In this document: positions 5,506 through 7,588 of the stretch, piece after piece
Layout: each line of letters starts with the position of its first letter
How positions within the stretch are numbered: the stretch's first letter is position 1
Assembly: GCA_007125255.1 (NCBI GenBank)
Contig: SLDM01000113.1
Location: forward strand, 1 to 7,588
Length of the DNA stretch: 7,588 bases
DNA from: Phycisphaerales bacterium
GTDB lineage: Bacteria > Planctomycetota > Phycisphaerae > Phycisphaerales > SM1A02
Direction of reading: 5' to 3'
Made by a program: the position numbers and the translations under genes
The notes under the pieces: generated by a model
What the model was told of the DNA's origin: nothing
The model's database searches: none
Seen by the model: only the letters and a program-made list of their open reading frames with translations

Positions 5506-7069
5506 CGGCACTGCTTACGGCGAGGTCGAAACCCGCGATCATTCGGATGCGAACGAGCTGACGGGTCTGACGCCGGACGGAGCGACGACGGCCCTGTCGA
5601 TGAGTTACGACGCGGCGGGGAACCTCTTGAGCCGTGAGATCGAGGGTGGGTCGGGTACGGTCACGATGCACTTGACTGTGTACAGGGGAGTGGGGGACGC
5701 GTGGAACCGCCTGGAGGCGGTGGAGTACGGGACCGCTGAGCGCCTGAAGCAATCGTACAACGGTCTGAACTGGCGGGTGCTGAAGTGGTCGGATGCGACG
5801 CACGGCGCGGCAGGTGAACTCACCCAGCGACGGGCAATGTACTATTCTCCGAACTGGCAGTTACTCGAAGAGTTGATCGACGACAACTGGAACAGTGAAT
5901 CCGGCGCTGAGGATCACACGCGGCGGATGCTGTACATCTGGGGGGCGCGGTACATCGATGACATCGTCGCGCGGCGCCAGACGGATCCGCTCGGCACACA
6001 TGAACCCGGGGTTACGACGAGTACGTGGTACCACGTGACGGACACCCTGTTCTCGACGGTGGCGATCCTGAGCCGCTCGGGCACGTTGGTGGAACGCGTC
6101 TCGTACGATGCGTACGGCAACGCGCGGCATCACCGGCGTGCGGACCTGACCGGCGACGGCGCGGTGAACGTGTTCGACAACAACACATTGCTCGATGACT
6201 GGCAAGATTACGGCGTCGGCGATCTGAACCGCGACGGGATCGTGAACGAAACGGATCTGTCGCAGCTCCTGAACGACTGGGGCGCGGCGATCCCGTCCGG
6301 CCGGCTGACGCCGCAGGGCAGCAGCGGGACGGACAACATCGTCGGCTACGCGGGGTACCTCTTCAATGCGGAGATCCACGGGTCAGGGTTGTATACCGTG
6401 CGGCATCGGCACTACTCACCCGAACTGGGAAGATGGATCAGTCGGGATCCGATCGGGTATGTGGATGGGATGAGTCTGTATGAATATGTATCTGGCACCC
6501 CATTGGTGCGACTTGACTTCATGGGCCTACATTTTACCGATCCAAACGATCCAGATTGCGGATGTGGAATCTACGATCCCAGATCAAGGTTTGATGAGTG
6601 GCTTGGATGTCTCTTTGGTTGTCGCCGTGGACAGAAAGGTATTCAAAATTGTCGCGCTGCATGTGGGAGGAGATTTGAAGATGGTTCAGGACAGTGGTTC
6701 TTATGCGTCGACGCTTGTCGTCGCGCTAAGGATCCGTCTGGGGTGTGCGTAGGACGATACAACACCTGTATGGGAGATTGTCAGGCCCGAGCAAGTACAT
6801 GTTCCAAGAATGTAACACTCAAGACCGCAATTGTCGGGACTTTGGCAGTAGCTTGCGCTAAGACCGTGGTCGGCGGGGTAGTCTTGGGCGCCGCAACCCT
6901 CGTTGTTGCAGTCGATGGGGCTGTGAAGTGTAGAAGATCTACTCATATCTGTACTGATTATTGCGAGTGCATGATGGATGCCTGCGTCGACAACCGTGTT
7001 GCACAATGCGGCGTCTATCGCGATCCGCATGGGCCGACTAGGTGGAGTGAGACGCCGCCGCGATTCTAG
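5441..7069 (+). CDS. RHS repeat-associated core protein fragment with Cys-rich C-terminal domain
   Basis: This 542-codon frame (TTG at 5441, overlapping the TGA at 5442-5444; first ATG at 5462) has no own start that looks genuine. It is best read as the 3' part of a much longer RHS gene. YD-type repeats are seen at SYDAAGNLLSRE (55-66), DAWNRLEAVEY (86-96) and SYDAYGNARH (221-230). A dockerin-like insert occupies 232-283. The RHS-associated core resumes with YAGYLFNAE...LYTVRHRHYSPELGRW and RDPIGYVDGMSLYEYV, and ends LDFMGL at 358-363. RHS shells encapsulate a C-terminal toxin released by cleavage at the DPxGL end of the core. The C-terminal 179 residues here are Cys-rich with a hydrophobic hairpin. 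Residue numbers count from 5441. Whether any product is made depends on the broken 5' region. Confidence 0.8.
   Translation: MICSATGMNIELSSSPKPTREDGTAYGEVETRDHSDANELTGLTPDGATTALSMSYDAAGNLLSREIEGGSGTVTMHLTVYRGVGDAWNRLEAVEYGTAERLKQSYNGLNWRVLKWSDATHGAAGELTQRRAMYYSPNWQLLEELIDDNWNSESGAEDHTRRMLYIWGARYIDDIVARRQTDPLGTHEPGVTTSTWYHVTDTLFSTVAILSRSGTLVERVSYDAYGNARHHRRADLTGDGAVNVFDNNTLLDDWQDYGVGDLNRDGIVNETDLSQLLNDWGAAIPSGRLTPQGSSGTDNIVGYAGYLFNAEIHGSGLYTVRHRHYSPELGRWISRDPIGYVDGMSLYEYVSGTPLVRLDFMGLHFTDPNDPDCGCGIYDPRSRFDEWLGCLFGCRRGQKGIQNCRAACGRRFEDGSGQWFLCVDACRRAKDPSGVCVGRYNTCMGDCQARASTCSKNVTLKTAIVGTLAVACAKTVVGGVVLGAATLVVAVDGAVKCRRSTHICTDYCECMMDACVDNRVAQCGVYRDPHGPTRWSETPPRF
6134..6289 (+). other. Dockerin type I-like Ca-binding module inserted in the RHS core
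   Basis: The encoded segment has two EF-hand-like loops, DLTGDGAVNVFD and DLNRDGIVNETD, each followed by a short helix (NTLLDDWQ and LSQLLNDWG). The Asp/Asn positions 1, 3, 5 and 12 of each Ca loop are occupied by D, N or T as in dockerin repeats. It splits the RHS region between SYDAYGNARHH and the IVGYAGYLFNAE core motif. In cellulosomes dockerins bind cohesins; in planctomycetes such modules are common in secreted proteins and their partners are mostly unknown. Confidence 0.8.
6530..7066 (+). other. Cys-rich putative toxin domain at the RHS C-terminus
   Basis: The 179 residues after the core's terminal GL hold 19 cysteines. Five CX3C pairs are seen: CLFGC, CRAAC, CVDAC, CMGDC and CTDYC. 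The first two are spaced C-x3-C-x9-C-x3-C. A hydrophobic stretch of about 30 residues (TAIVGTLAVACAKTVVGG, then VVLGAATLVVAV) sits at 462-491 with a central Gly-Gly, enough for a membrane hairpin. I recognise no nuclease, deaminase or ADP-ribosyltransferase motif. The position after an RHS core is where polymorphic toxin domains sit. Disulfide-linked helical hairpins and membrane insertion are inferences. Confidence 0.6.
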
Positions 7070-7074
7070 AAGTG

Positions 7075-7443
7075 ATGAACAGATCAGGTTGGCAAACTCG
7101 ATATGAACGAATGGCATTGGTGACTTATCGGCTTGTTTTGATAGTGCCCCTGTTCATTATTGTGGTGATGATCCCGCACGTCCCCGTTCTTGTCACACAT
7201 TGGCATATCGTGTATGTGTCACTTGTAGCAATGGCAGGCGTTAATTTCTTTGTTGCACATTGGCAAAAGTATCTTGTCTTGAAGAAGAGTGATTTCTGCT
7301 TGTGTAAGTCGTGCGGATATTACTTGTTGCAAATCAACATCAAAGGAAAATGCCCTGAATGCGGTGAATCATATGTTCTAGATGAACTGAAGCAACAATG
7401 GCAGAGAAGGTATGTAATTATGAATTGTTTATTCCGACGATGA
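7075..7443 (+). CDS. Small two-TM zinc-ribbon membrane protein, candidate immunity protein
   Basis: ATG 7075 lies five bases after the RHS stop (a GTG at 7072 directly precedes it), so the two frames are tightly coupled; only a weak GAAG precedes it. The 122-residue product has a hydrophobic segment at about 16-40 (LVLIVPLFIIVVMIP) and a second at about 44-62 (IVYVSLVAMAGVNFFV). These are followed by a zinc ribbon, CKSCGYYLL then GKCPECGESY (C77, C80, C93, C96; extra C75). The CxxCGY...CPECG layout is common in small planctomycete membrane proteins. A short charged tail ends the protein. Base composition is low in G+C, like the preceding toxin-like domain. Position directly after an RHS C-terminus is the expected place for a cognate immunity gene. 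The last residues run into the IS5-like junction, so its natural C-terminus may be altered. Confidence 0.7.
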   Translation: MNRSGWQTRYERMALVTYRLVLIVPLFIIVVMIPHVPVLVTHWHIVYVSLVAMAGVNFFVAHWQKYLVLKKSDFCLCKSCGYYLLQINIKGKCPECGESYVLDELKQQWQRRYVIMNCLFRR

Positions 7444-7588
7444 GAAGCTATCTCGAAGTACGTGGTGGCCGGTGCGCAAGCTCTATCGCAACGGCGACCA
7501 GGGTGGCCGTCGGCCGTGGCCGGCGATCACCATGCTCAAATGCCTCATGCTCGCAAAGTGGTTCGGTCTCTCCGATCCGCAACTGGAA
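7424..7588 (+). pseudogene. IS5-like transposase N-terminal fragment, 5' truncated, running off the window
   Basis: The frame open from 7424 to the right edge reads TWWPVRKLYRNGDQGGRRPW then PAITMLKCLMLAKWFGLSDPQLE. This is the conserved N-terminal region of IS5-family transposases (pattern W.P..K...GR.P.P..ML..L.LQ.W.GLSDPQ.E). A stop at 7421 lies upstream and no ATG precedes the conserved part, so the true N-terminus is missing. The IS-derived sequence apparently begins near 7424-7457, at the end of the zinc-ribbon gene. The DDE core would lie beyond the window. Confidence 0.75.

Overview
The window is a high-G+C bacterial chromosome segment that I read as Planctomycetota, probably a Phycisphaerae-type lineage. 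Three things point there: an RHS protein with a dockerin-like Ca-binding module inserted in its core (ending in a 'LLNDWG'-type motif), a small membrane protein with a CxxCGY...CPECG zinc ribbon, and a bacterial hopanoid/squalene gene of the hpnC type. The assignment rests on family recall, not on a search.

Left part (1-2403), isoprenoid genes. A partial minus-strand squalene-synthase-like gene (hpnC, 2..928, running off the left edge) is divergent from a complete plus-strand ispH (1345..2403). IspH makes IPP/DMAPP in the last step of the MEP pathway; HpnC acts in the conversion of FPP to squalene for hopanoids. The 416-base gap between them holds a 14-bp tandem duplication and a degenerate octamer-repeat element. 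No strong promoter was found.

Middle part (2404-4964). The 530 bases between the convergent ends of ispH and the next gene are filled by a composite repeat. It has outer arms of 8-bp degenerate tandem units in opposite orientations, inner GGGGTGCC-type inverted ends, and a core with a 53-bp exact direct repeat plus hairpins. A minus-strand gene for an exported 522-aa protein of unknown function with a HEAT-like segment follows (2936..4504). Behind its start lie a 13-bp tandem repeat and a gene-poor stretch.

Right part (4965-7588), a rearranged mobile/toxin region. A 13-bp perfect hairpin covers the Shine-Dalgarno sequence of an IS4-like transposase start (5019). After about 80 residues the transposase frame runs directly into an RHS YD-repeat sequence, so the transposase is a chimeric remnant. 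The RHS sequence then changes frame twice (around 5395-5425 and 5475-5505) before a long open frame (5441..7069). That frame carries YD repeats, the dockerin insert, the RHS-associated core with a variant DxxGL end, and a 179-residue C-terminal domain with 19 cysteines and a hydrophobic hairpin. The base composition falls sharply at the core/C-terminal boundary. Five bases after the stop is a small two-TM zinc-ribbon membrane protein, the natural candidate for a cognate immunity protein. A 5'-truncated IS5-like transposase begins at its end and runs off the right edge.

My reading is an orphan RHS C-terminal toxin/immunity cassette, cut off from its N-terminal carrier and flanked by transposase remnants. 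The toxin and immunity roles are inferred from position and architecture only.
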